Source: Deltaproteobacteria bacterium (GTDB lineage: Bacteria; Desulfobacterota; Syntrophobacteria; Syntrophobacterales; Syntrophobacteraceae). From it: a DNA stretch of 64,000 bases. The DNA lies in contig JAJXYD010000025.1 of NCBI GenBank assembly GCA_021780695.1, positions 327,541 through 391,540 of the forward strand, read 5' to 3'. A program made the translations under genes and the position numbers. Positions 57,041 to 64,000 of this stretch are shown piece after piece. A model generated the notes under the pieces. The model made no database searches. It was not told the DNA's origin and worked only from the letters and a program-made list of their open reading frames with translations. Every line of letters starts with the position of its first letter. Within the stretch, counting starts at the first letter, position 1.

Positions 57041-58069
57041 ATGGGACTTGACGACGACCGGCAAAAAGCAATCGATGCGGCGGTTTCCCAGATAGAGCGC
57101 ATGTGCGGCAAAGGGGCCATTATGCGGCTTGGGGAAGGCGCAAACGTAGAGGTTTCGGTTATATCGACCGGTTCGTTGTCGCTCGATATAGCCTTGGGGA
57201 TAGGAGGCGTGGCGCGGGGCCGCATCATAGAGATATTTGGTCCCGAGTCTTCCGGGAAAACGACTCTGGCGCTGCATATTATCGCCGAGACGCAAAAGCT
57301 TGGAGGCCTTGCGGCCTTTATAGACGCAGAGCACGCACTTGACACCCTGTATGCGCGCAAACTCGGGGTCGTTGTCGAAGACCTTCTGGTCAGTCAGCCC
57401 GATTACGGCGAACAGGCTCTGGAGATAGCCGAAGTCCTTGTTAGAAGCAACGCCATCGACGTAATAGTCATCGATTCGGTAGCGGCCCTTGTGCCCAAAG
57501 CCGAAATCGAGGGAGATATGGGCGACCCTCACGTTGGGCTCCAGGCGCGTCTTATGAGCCAGGCGCTGCGAAAACTTGTTTCCACGATAAGCAAATCCAA
57601 GACCTGCGTGATTTTTACCAACCAGATTCGAATGAAGATAGGGGTAATGTACGGTTCGCCGGAAACCACAACGGGAGGAAACGCCCTGAAGTTCTACGCG
57701 ACCATGAGACTCGACATTCGCCGGGTGGGTGCGATCAAGGAAGGCCAGGACATTATCGGCAACCGCACCAAGGTGAAGGTGGTAAAAAACAAGATAGCCC
57801 CGCCCTTTCGCGAGACCGAATTCGATATAATCTACGGACGCGGCATATCCAAGGAGGGGGAGATTCTCGACCTTGGAGTAGAGGCAAACATCATCGAGAA
57901 ATCGGGTACATGGTATTCGTATAGTGGTGAAAGACTTGGGCAGGGAAGAGAAAACGCGAAGAATTTTCTAAGGGAACACCCTGACTTGAGCACGGAGATA
58001 GAGGGCAAAATTCGTTCGACCTGCAACCTCAGACCCGTTGCCGGAGCCGTAGCGGCGGCGGCCGAATGA
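57041..58069 (+). CDS. recA: Recombinase A
   Basis: This 342-residue DNA-strand-exchange protein and SOS co-protease has Walker A in GPESSGKTT, the Walker B region [22 protein letters not shown] (read as adjoining segments) with the L1 loop, and the L2 loop in [18 protein letters not shown]. It has the expected C-terminus, slightly Ala-rich. GGAG is nine bases before the ATG at 57041; an in-frame TTG lies one codon upstream. No E. coli-type SOS box is seen right before recA, so control is probably from the cinA promoter. Confidence 0.97.
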   Translation: MGLDDDRQKAIDAAVSQIERMCGKGAIMRLGEGANVEVSVISTGSLSLDIALGIGGVARGRIIEIFGPESSGKTTLALHIIAETQKLGGLAAFIDAEHALDTLYARKLGVVVEDLLVSQPDYGEQALEIAEVLVRSNAIDVIVIDSVAALVPKAEIEGDMGDPHVGLQARLMSQALRKLVSTISKSKTCVIFTNQIRMKIGVMYGSPETTTGGNALKFYATMRLDIRRVGAIKEGQDIIGNRTKVKVVKNKIAPPFRETEFDIIYGRGISKEGEILDLGVEANIIEKSGTWYSYSGERLGQGRENAKNFLREHPDLSTEIEGKIRSTCNLRPVAGAVAAAAE

Positions 58070-58125
58070 GAAGAGAGCCTGTGCCGGCGGGCAGCGGGTG
58101 GGTGTCCAAAGGCCAAGGGTTTCGC

Positions 58126-58131
58126 TATAAT
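58126..58131 (+). promoter_or_regulatory. Candidate -10 of alaS
   Basis: TATAAT about 35 bases before the alaS start. The -35 region is poor. Confidence 0.35.
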
Positions 58132-58166
58132 TTAATAATACCCTGTTAGATCGGGAGATTGTACCA

Positions 58167-60827
58167 ATGAAAGCCAGTCAAATCCGGCAGGCGTATCTGG
58201 AGTTCTTCAAAAATCACGGTCATACGATCGTAAAGAGCTCCTCTGTCATTCCGCACGACGACCCAACGCTGCTATTTACAAACGCCGGGATGGTGCAGTT
58301 TAAAAGGACGTTTCTAGGCGAAGAGAAACGGGGTTATTCCCGCGCCACGACGAGCCAGAAATGCATGCGAGCGGGCGGCAAGCACAATGACTTGGAGAAT
58401 GTGGGGCGTACGGCGCGCCACCACACTTTTTTTGAAATGCTCGGAAATTTTTCCTTTGGCGATTATTTCAAGGAAGATGCCATCGCGTTTGCCTGGGAGT
58501 TTTTGACCGGTGTTCTTGGGCTTCCCAAAGACAAGCTCTATGCAACGATCCATCAGGGCGACCGGGAAATGGATTTGGGATCTGACGAACAGGCGCGCTC
58601 TTTCTGGGCCAGATACCTTCCGGAGGAGCGGATTTTACAGTTTCCCACAAAGGATAATTTCTGGTCCATGGGAGATACGGGCCCTTGCGGCCCCTGTTCG
58701 GAGATCCTGATCGACCAGGGGCCGGAGATGGGATGCAAAAGGCCCGAGTGTAAGCCCGGGTGTGACTGCGACCGTTACCTGGAGCTGTGGAACCTGGTTT
58801 TCATGCAGTTTAACAGGTCCGGTGAAGGAACTCTTACGCCTTTACCAAAACCCAGCATCGATACGGGCATGGGGCTTGAGAGAATCGCGGCAGTGCTTCA
58901 AAAGGTTGCCTCAAATTACGATACCGATATTTTTGCCCCGATGATGTCAAAGATCGAACATCTTACCGGGCATAAATACGGTGGTTCGGCCGAAGGGGAC
59001 GTTTCTTTCAAGGTTATCGCCGACCACAGCCGCGCAGCGGCCTTTTTGATCGGAGACGGCGCCTTGCCGGGCAATGAAGGACGCGGTTACGTGCTAAGGC
59101 GCGTCATCAGGCGCGCTCTAAGACACGGCAGATTTCTCGGCCTGGAGAAGCCCTTTTTGTCCGAGGTGGCTCTCTCGGTCATGGAATCGATGCAGGATGC
59201 CTACCCGGAGCTTTTGGAAAACCGCAGTTTCATAACGCGGGTCATACAAAACGAAGAGGAGCGCTTTAACGAAACCCTCGATAACGGGCTAAAGCTGCTG
59301 CAAACCGAGATGAAGCGGCTAAGCGAGGAAAAGGCGAAGATAATTCCGGGCTCTCTTATCTTCAAGCTCTACGACACCTATGGTTTTCCAATCGATATCA
59401 TTACGGATATGTCGAGGGATTGGGGTTTTGAGGTCGACGAGGCCGGATTTCACGCATTCATGGAAAAGCAGCGCGATCAATCGAGAGCGGCCTGGAAAGG
59501 CAGTGGGGAAAGAGAAATTCCCGAGGCCATTCGCCAGCTTACCTCCCGAGGGATAAGCACCGATTTTCTCGGCTATGAGACCACCCGGGCCGATTCGAAG
59601 ATAATCGCCATGATCAGCGGAGGCGAAGAAATCGGTTCGGCCGTTGAGGCAATGGACGTTGAGCTGATAACCGAAGCCACGCCGTTTTACGGCGGGTCCG
59701 GGGGGCAGGTGGGCGATAGGGGAGAGATCGTTGGAGCTTCCGGAAAATTTAGCGTTTCCGATACCTTAAAGCTTCCAGGAAACCTTTTCGTGCATGCGGG
59801 CAAGATCGAAGAGGGCTCGCTTCATGTGGGAGACTCCGTGCAGATGCGCGTGGACGCGCAGCTTCGCAAGGACACCGAAATTCATCATACCGCAACTCAC
59901 ATCCTGCACGCGGTTTTACGCAAGGTGCTGGGAGACCACGTAAAACAGGCTGGCTCCATGGTTGCCCCGGATCGTCTGCGCTTTGACTTTAGCCATTTTA
60001 GCGCCATGAGCCCCGAGGAACTTGCCGAGGCCGAGCGGATGGCAAACGAAGAGATCCGCAAAAACATGCAGTTAACTACCCAGGTGATGAACATCGAGGA
60101 TGCGCTAAAGACCGGCGCGATGGCGCTTTTCGAGGAAAAGTACGGCGATCGGGTGCGGTTGGTTGAAATCCCGGGCTTTAGCCGCGAACTGTGCGGGGGC
60201 ACCCACACGAGAGGGACGGGAGAACTGGGGCTTTTCGTGATTTTGCAGGAAACGGGCATAGCCGCCGGGGTTCGAAGGATCGAAGCCCTTGCGGGCCGGC
60301 ATGCGCTGGACTACCTAAACCGGCAGAGGCAGACTCTTAACCGGGCCGCGGCGGCGCTCAAAGTTGCGCCGCTCGAAGTTGGCGAACGGGTGGAAAGAAT
60401 TCTTCTCCAGCAGCGGCAGATGGAAAAGGAAATAGAGGCTCTCAAGGCATCGGCGGCGGGCAGGCGCTCGGCGGATCTATTCGATTCTGCCCCTGAGATA
60501 GGCGGAGCGAGGGTTCTCATTGCAAGGATCGAAGCCGACGACCCCAAGGCGCTACGGGAAATAAACGATAAGTTCAAGGAAAGATTTTCCAGGGGCGTGG
60601 CGGTTTTAGGCGCGGTTTCGGGCCCCAAGGTTTTTTTACTTGCAACCGTTACCGGGGAGCTTACGGCAAAGATCCACGCGGGAAATCTTATAAAAGAGAT
60701 AGTTAAGGAAGTGGGCGGTTCCGGGGGCGGAAGGCCGGATATGGCTCAAGCGGGTGGAAACAGGCCCGAAAAAATCGAGAACGCCCTCGAGCTTGCCGAA
60801 AAGCTCATCCGAGAAAAACTTGGATAA
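58167..60827 (+). CDS. alaS: Alanyl-tRNA synthetase
   Basis: This 886-residue class II synthetase charges tRNA-Ala. The aminoacylation core includes HNDLENVGRTARHHTFFEMLGNFSFGDYF (motif 2, given as adjoining segments) and the GMGLERIAAVLQ motif 3. The editing domain has HHTATHILHAVLR and the Cys of ELCGGTHTRGTGE. The C-terminal oligomerisation domain ends with GGRPDMAQAGG and a helical tail. GGGAG lies nine bases before the ATG. It lies 97 bases after recA, an arrangement found in many bacteria. Confidence 0.97.
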   Translation: MKASQIRQAYLEFFKNHGHTIVKSSSVIPHDDPTLLFTNAGMVQFKRTFLGEEKRGYSRATTSQKCMRAGGKHNDLENVGRTARHHTFFEMLGNFSFGDYFKEDAIAFAWEFLTGVLGLPKDKLYATIHQGDREMDLGSDEQARSFWARYLPEERILQFPTKDNFWSMGDTGPCGPCSEILIDQGPEMGCKRPECKPGCDCDRYLELWNLVFMQFNRSGEGTLTPLPKPSIDTGMGLERIAAVLQKVASNYDTDIFAPMMSKIEHLTGHKYGGSAEGDVSFKVIADHSRAAAFLIGDGALPGNEGRGYVLRRVIRRALRHGRFLGLEKPFLSEVALSVMESMQDAYPELLENRSFITRVIQNEEERFNETLDNGLKLLQTEMKRLSEEKAKIIPGSLIFKLYDTYGFPIDIITDMSRDWGFEVDEAGFHAFMEKQRDQSRAAWKGSGEREIPEAIRQLTSRGISTDFLGYETTRADSKIIAMISGGEEIGSAVEAMDVELITEATPFYGGSGGQVGDRGEIVGASGKFSVSDTLKLPGNLFVHAGKIEEGSLHVGDSVQMRVDAQLRKDTEIHHTATHILHAVLRKVLGDHVKQAGSMVAPDRLRFDFSHFSAMSPEELAEAERMANEEIRKNMQLTTQVMNIEDALKTGAMALFEEKYGDRVRLVEIPGFSRELCGGTHTRGTGELGLFVILQETGIAAGVRRIEALAGRHALDYLNRQRQTLNRAAAALKVAPLEVGERVERILLQQRQMEKEIEALKASAAGRRSADLFDSAPEIGGARVLIARIEADDPKALREINDKFKERFSRGVAVLGAVSGPKVFLLATVTGELTAKIHAGNLIKEIVKEVGGSGGGRPDMAQAGGNRPEKIENALELAEKLIREKLG

Positions 60828-60848
60828 AGGCTTAAGGTAAGGTTTATT

Positions 60849-61025
60849 TCAAAGCTGGTCCATGCGGCAAAAGGAAAGCTCCTTTTCGATATCGTCGGTT
60901 AGTTCCTCGCGGTAATCGAAAATGGTGTATGTCGCGCCGCATCCCCGGCAGCGCAGGTAGGCCTTACGTCAGCCTTTAACTATTTCGATTTCTTCCTTGC
61001 ATTTTTTGCAAATCAATATCGGCAC
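60849..61025 (-). pseudogene. Zinc-ribbon small protein interrupted by an in-frame TGA (possible selenoprotein)
   Basis: This frame of about 55-58 codons has a TGA at 60971-60969. Before it: ILICKKCKEEIEIVKG. After it: RKAYLRCRGCGATYTIFDYR, then an acidic tail. The two CxxC motifs make a zinc ribbon split by the TGA. AAGGAG lies upstream of a TTG (61016); a GTG (61025) is also possible. A simple C to T change of a CGA arginine codon would explain the stop. Yet 14 bases after the TGA begins a stem of 7 pairs with a CGGGGAT loop (60954-60934), with a loop G about 23 bases from the TGA, as bacterial SECIS elements require. Either reading is possible. Confidence 0.5.
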
Positions 61026-61173
61026 TCCTTGCTCCAACCAAGTAAGATGTCTTAATTTATATCGCAATCATACATTAATTCAAGATGTAATCGGGGTTCT
61101 TGAAAATAGAGCGGAGGATGTTTATTTTCGTGACCGTTTCGCTTTTCGTTATGAGAAGAACCATTGCCGGATA

Positions 61174-61202
61174 TTGACTAAAGACCTAAAATTTCTTAAA
61201 TT
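61174..61202 (+). promoter_or_regulatory. Candidate promoter of sigma-factor gene
   Basis: TTGACT (61174-61179), a 17-base spacer and TAAATT (61197-61202), about 137 bases before the start. Confidence 0.45.
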
Positions 61203-61290
61203 TATTTATTATTGCAGTCATCTTTCAAGTAGTGTAAGCTTTTTTTAGGGAAAGGATGGCTGGTATTTTGCATGAAAGTTGGGAGGGGGA

Positions 61291-61325
61291 GCGGCAGTCA
61301 GCCGGCAATATTTCCCGGCTGCCGC
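61291..61325 (+). promoter_or_regulatory. 5' leader hairpin next to the sigma-factor ribosome site
   Basis: GCGGC (61291-61295) pairs with GCCGC (61321-61325), and AGCCGG (61300-61305) pairs with CCGGCT (61315-61320); an AGTC bulge separates the stems. AAAGGAG follows at once. It may affect translation or be a processing site. Confidence 0.4.
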
Positions 61326-61338
61326 AAAGGAGAAAAAT

Positions 61339-62646
61339 ATGAAATCATACGGCTCTGAAAAGTGCCTTCCGCTCGATTATTTTTTAAAAAAACCCGATTC
61401 GGAGGATGACTTTGAAAGCCTTCTGCAAGGGCGATCAATCGAGGGCCGTTTTGAAAGGTCTGAGTTGGGGTTGGAGTCCATAGAGAGGGAAAATTCCGAG
61501 GAAGACTCTTCGATTACCTCTTTGGCCGAAATGGAGGTTAGCGAGGAGGACGATTCCAACGAGGCGGAAGCCGCAGCACCCCCTGAGGAAGACTTCGATG
61601 AAGACCATATAACCTGTTATCTCAAGGAAGTGTCGAGCTATCCGCTTCTTACCCAGGAGCGTGAGACCGAGCTTGCCCAGATAATCCGATACGGCCAGGA
61701 CGAGCTGGTGCAGATAGTGAGCGAGCAAATCAACCATGACAGGATCATGGCGGAGCTAAACGAGAAGGTAAATAAGCTGCTCGAGCATGAGAAGACCTTC
61801 CCTGGAGTAAGAGACAAGGTTTTGAAGGTAATAGTGCGCACGCTTGAGCGGGCGGTTTCCGACAAGCCCAAAAATCCGCTTTATCCCAACATGCTAAACC
61901 GTGTGAGATCGATAATGAGGAGTGTGGACACGGCAAAGCAGGAGATGGTGCGGGCCAACCTGCGGCTGGTCCTTAGCATAGCCAAACGCTACCGGGGCCG
62001 CGGCATGACTTTCGACGACCTGATTCAGGAGGGCAACCTGGGGCTTCTTAAAGCCGTGGGCCGTTTTGACCACACCAAGGGCAACAGGTTCAGCACCTAC
62101 GCCACCTGGTGGGTTCGTCAGAGCATCATTCGCGGCATCTACGACAAGACCCGGACGATACGGCTGCCTGTGCATTTCATCGAGCTAAAGAACCTTTTTT
62201 TCAAGGTCTACTATGAACTGCTAAAGGAACTGGGGCGGGAGCCGACGGCAGCCGAAATAGCCGAGCATTCCAAGCTGCCGGTGGAAAAGGTGCAGATGGT
62301 GCTCACTTTGGCCGCACAGCCCATCTCTCTTGAAACCCCGATAGGAGAAGACGAACAGAGGCTGGGCGATTTTATCGAAGACGAGAAGGCGCTTTCCCCG
62401 GCCGAGGAATGTTCGGACAGGGAGCTGGCGGAAGTAACCAGGGCGCTTCTTTCCACTCTTCAGCCAAGAGAGGAAAAAATCCTTCGGCTGCGGTTCGGCC
62501 TCGATGGTCAACCGGCCGAAACCCTTGAAAAAATAGGTAAACTCTTTAACGTTTCGAAAGAAAGGATTCGCCAGATCGAAAAGAAGGCACTTCGAAAGCT
62601 AAAAAACCCCAACAGGCAGGCATGCCTGAAGAATTTTATCGACTAG
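61339..62646 (+). CDS. Sigma-70 family RNA polymerase sigma factor (group 2 type)
   Basis: This 435-residue sigma factor has an acidic N-terminus (residues 20-95, rich in Glu/Asp). Region 1.2 starts near ITCYLKEVSSYPLLTQERE. Region 2 has RLVLSIAKRYRGRGMTFDDLIQEGN, GRFDHTKGNRFSTYATWWVRQSI (read as adjoining segments); region 3 has TAAEIAEHSKLPVEKV, and region 4 ends RIRQIEKKALRKLKNP. It lacks a full region 1.1 and long 1.2-2.1 spacer of the primary sigma, so an RpoS- or RpoD-paralog (group 2) role is inferred. GGAG is six bases before the ATG at 61339. An upstream frame extension is ignored. Confidence 0.9.
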   Translation: MKSYGSEKCLPLDYFLKKPDSEDDFESLLQGRSIEGRFERSELGLESIERENSEEDSSITSLAEMEVSEEDDSNEAEAAAPPEEDFDEDHITCYLKEVSSYPLLTQERETELAQIIRYGQDELVQIVSEQINHDRIMAELNEKVNKLLEHEKTFPGVRDKVLKVIVRTLERAVSDKPKNPLYPNMLNRVRSIMRSVDTAKQEMVRANLRLVLSIAKRYRGRGMTFDDLIQEGNLGLLKAVGRFDHTKGNRFSTYATWWVRQSIIRGIYDKTRTIRLPVHFIELKNLFFKVYYELLKELGREPTAAEIAEHSKLPVEKVQMVLTLAAQPISLETPIGEDEQRLGDFIEDEKALSPAEECSDRELAEVTRALLSTLQPREEKILRLRFGLDGQPAETLEKIGKLFNVSKERIRQIEKKALRKLKNPNRQACLKNFID

Positions 62647-62699
62647 CGCCGTAAAGAGCATTCGGAAGATCATTGGCGAACACCTACCCCGGATTGAGC

Positions 62700-62733
62700 G
62701 CGGGCAATGCAAAAAGCATTGCCCGCTTTTTTT
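62700..62733 (+). terminator. Rho-independent terminator of sigma-factor gene
   Basis: GCGGGCAATGC (62700-62710) pairs perfectly with GCATTGCCCGC (62716-62726) around an AAAAA loop, followed by seven T. A textbook terminator, 54 bases after the stop codon. Confidence 0.95.
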
Positions 62734-62753
62734 CCAGCCGTCTTGGACGGTTT

Positions 62754-62876
62754 GGCTGTTAATGGCTGTTAAAACAGCGATTTTTTTCTTCTCGTTTTTT
62801 CAACCATTTGATTTCACAATCCTTTCTTGATTTTAAGGGTAAAAATAACAGCGACCTAACAGCCAGGGAACAGCGG
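62754..62876 (-). repeat. GCTGTTA-bearing dispersed repeat, copy B
   Basis: This is the reverse-orientation copy of the element at 4939-5069. Read on the minus strand: three direct CTGTT(A) units, TTATTTTTACCCTTAAAATC, then AAATCAAATGG and inverted TAACAGCC units. It directly follows the terminator of the sigma-factor gene. Confidence 0.55.
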
Positions 62877-62937
62877 GGCAAACCCGCCGACGCCCCCTCT
62901 CACCTTGAAAGCCTCATACACTTTCGCCTATGCATTT

Positions 62938-63282
62938 TTAAAAGAACATGAGAGCGCGTCCGCAGCGACTCCTAGGCCGCCATCCACGGAGCTTGGGCTC
63001 TTCCCCCTGGCATCGTTTGTACCAGAAATCATAACGGGCGCACAAAGCGGCAAACAGAAACGGAAACCCGAGGCGGCAAGGGAAACGGCAAGAAAGGGCG
63101 GTAAAATTTATTTCGGAACGACACTGGGCGCATTCTCGCTTTGCGCCAAGCCGATTCTCGATGATGGACACCACCCGATCAAAACCGTTCTCTCCTTCAA
63201 GCGCCTTCTTTACAAGAGCTTGCTGTTGCCGGGCAAGGTGGTCCATGAGAGCAATAAGGCTGTCAAAATCATCTCTTTCCAT
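62938..63282 (-). pseudogene. Probable IS1595-family transposase N-terminal remnant
   Basis: From the ATG at 63282 (GGAAGG four bases upstream), the product reads ERDDFDSLIALMDHLARQQQ, then LVKKALEGENGFDRVVSIIE and CAQCRSE. This pattern of a short helical lead and a CxxC zinc knuckle matches the start of IS1595-type transposases. Directly after comes FTALSCRFPCRL, recalling the FNALTGTPLARL segment after the second zinc pair, so the middle is deleted. The rest is basic with no catalytic triad. I give it as a remnant; a small unrelated protein is possible. Confidence 0.45.
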
Positions 63283-63421
63283 AGTGCCTTCCGATGTTAG
63301 GAGCAGTATATCGAAGGCGTCAGTTATGATAAACAATTTAAGTTAACAAAGCCTTAAAATGAGTTTTTCAGTCGTTGCGTCCTCCATTTTAACTGTGTTG
63401 AGATATCATAATCCACATTGT

Positions 63422-63781
63422 TTATTTTTTATTAAAAAGTGTATAGATAATCTTTGGTCCTTCTTTAGATGCCTTTACAAGCTCCATATGCCTTAATGTA
63501 GCAAAGGCAGTTCGAAAGTCATCTTCTGTAATTGATAGTTTTGAGCAAATCGTATCTATATCTGAGTAATCTTGATGAGCTATAAAATCGTAGATCTTTT
63601 GCTGAAGCGGAGTAAGCACAATATCTTTGTTTTGGGTGCGTTTTGCAGTATAGACAGCCCATGGGTCACAAGTTTTGGTCGGTGATATGCGATCTATGTA
63701 GCAATCTTCGCACAAAGTTTGACCGGCATACTCGCAAACATCATCTTGAGAAAGTTCAGCTCCACATTTTTCACACTTCAT
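63422..63781 (-). CDS. Zinc-binding/winged-helix-like protein of unknown function
   Basis: This 119-residue protein has an N-terminal treble-clef or LIM-like zinc knuckle with four cysteines in two pairs: CEKC at residues 3-6 and LCEDCY. A Cys in VCEY and one in TCDP are extra. The C-terminal half (about 55-119) looks like a winged helix: LTPLQQKIYDFIAHQ, then SITEDDFRTAFATLRHMELVKA and a beta hairpin. AAGGAG lies seven bases before the ATG. I do not know the family; DNA- or RNA-binding regulation is a guess from the fold. Confidence 0.65.
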   Translation of the reverse strand: MKCEKCGAELSQDDVCEYAGQTLCEDCYIDRISPTKTCDPWAVYTAKRTQNKDIVLTPLQQKIYDFIAHQDYSDIDTICSKLSITEDDFRTAFATLRHMELVKASKEGPKIIYTLFNKK

Positions 63782-64000
63782 AGCGACGCTCCTTGTTATT
63801 GGTATCGGATCGCGGAAAGGTGTCTCCTGTTGACTTAAGGTCTATTGTGTCTCACGCGAAGCCGCGAAAAGTGCAGCAATTCCCGCAGTGGGCACAAAAC
63901 CGCACTCGATCTAATTCGACATATTGAGCTTTCGTAATCGAAAATTAATTTTGAATGGCGTCCTCAGCCAACAGAATTTCGCGATATTGCCAGCATTTTG
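63782..64000. other. Right end of window
   Basis: No gene can be assigned. It holds the second copy of the TTCGCGGCTTCGCGTG motif (63853-63868). Confidence 0.4.

Larger units (their letters stand above)
61026..61338. other. AT-rich leader of the sigma-factor gene
   Basis: No gene seen. It holds a promoter candidate (61174-61202) and a hairpin just before the ribosome site (61291-61325). Confidence 0.5.

Noticed and set aside
60997..61248. 83-codon plus-strand frame
   Set aside because: It covers AT-rich leader DNA and part of the zinc-ribbon gene; no ribosome site.
62905..63300. 131-codon plus-strand frame
   Set aside because: It overlaps the probable transposase remnant on the other strand, and the product has no recognisable motif.

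Overview
The window looks like chromosome of a Gram-negative anaerobe of the Desulfobacterota (former Deltaproteobacteria), probably near Syntrophobacterales. This is inferred from gene content: an 11-subunit Nuo complex without the NADH-oxidising module, a Wolinella-type diheme succinate:quinone/fumarate reductase, indolepyruvate:ferredoxin oxidoreductase (iorAB), a DUF362 ferredoxin protein, a CoA-disulfide reductase/rhodanese fusion, and LPS heptose genes. The genus cannot be fixed from the sequence alone.

Layout. 1-9.8 kb is a minus-strand surface-polysaccharide block: two GDP-mannose 4,6-dehydratase paralogs (one cut by the window edge), a Wzx-type flippase, gmhA, a Wzc-like copolymerase/kinase with an altered Walker A motif, a UDP-sugar epimerase and a Wza-like lipoprotein. 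hldE follows on the plus strand; with gmhA it supplies ADP-heptose. 12.3-15.6 kb is frdCAB, then a cytidylate-kinase-like/BON protein. 16.6-26.8 kb is nuoABCDHIJKLMN, with D followed directly by H. 27-33.9 kb carries a response regulator, an OmpA-like protein, a lipoprotein, an RdgC-like plus membrane protein pair, a bifunctional-nuclease family protein and an M42 peptidase. 34-36.2 kb is an Nramp transporter and a tandem Usp. 36.4-43.7 kb is iorAB, the DUF362 protein, hisB, a SPOR protein and an aminotransferase.

43.7-48.5 kb is an accessory patch: an AT-rich gap, a decayed PerR/Fur gene, intact katG, an IS110 transposase remnant and a truncated NuoL-like gene. 48.5-54.6 kb holds lipAB, small unknown proteins, the CoADR-rhodanese gene and an unusual BPL_N protein. 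tRNA-Ser(UGA) and the cinA-thpR-recA-alaS block follow, the latter behind a good promoter with a perfect palindrome upstream of its -35. The right end has a zinc-ribbon gene interrupted by TGA, a sigma-70 factor with a strong terminator, a second copy of a GCTGTTA-bearing repeat, a probable IS1595 remnant and a zinc/winged-helix protein.

How the genes work together. Fumarate/succinate conversion and quinone-linked proton pumping sit side by side, so the middle of the window is an electron-transport module. The left flank builds the cell envelope, and the right flank combines DNA repair, translation and stress functions. The most interesting loci are the TGA-interrupted zinc ribbon (possible selenoprotein or simple nonsense mutation), the PerR pseudogene beside katG, the RdgC/membrane pair, the candidate SOS operator and the dispersed GCTGTTA element. 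No CRISPR array, rRNA operon or complete mobile element was found.
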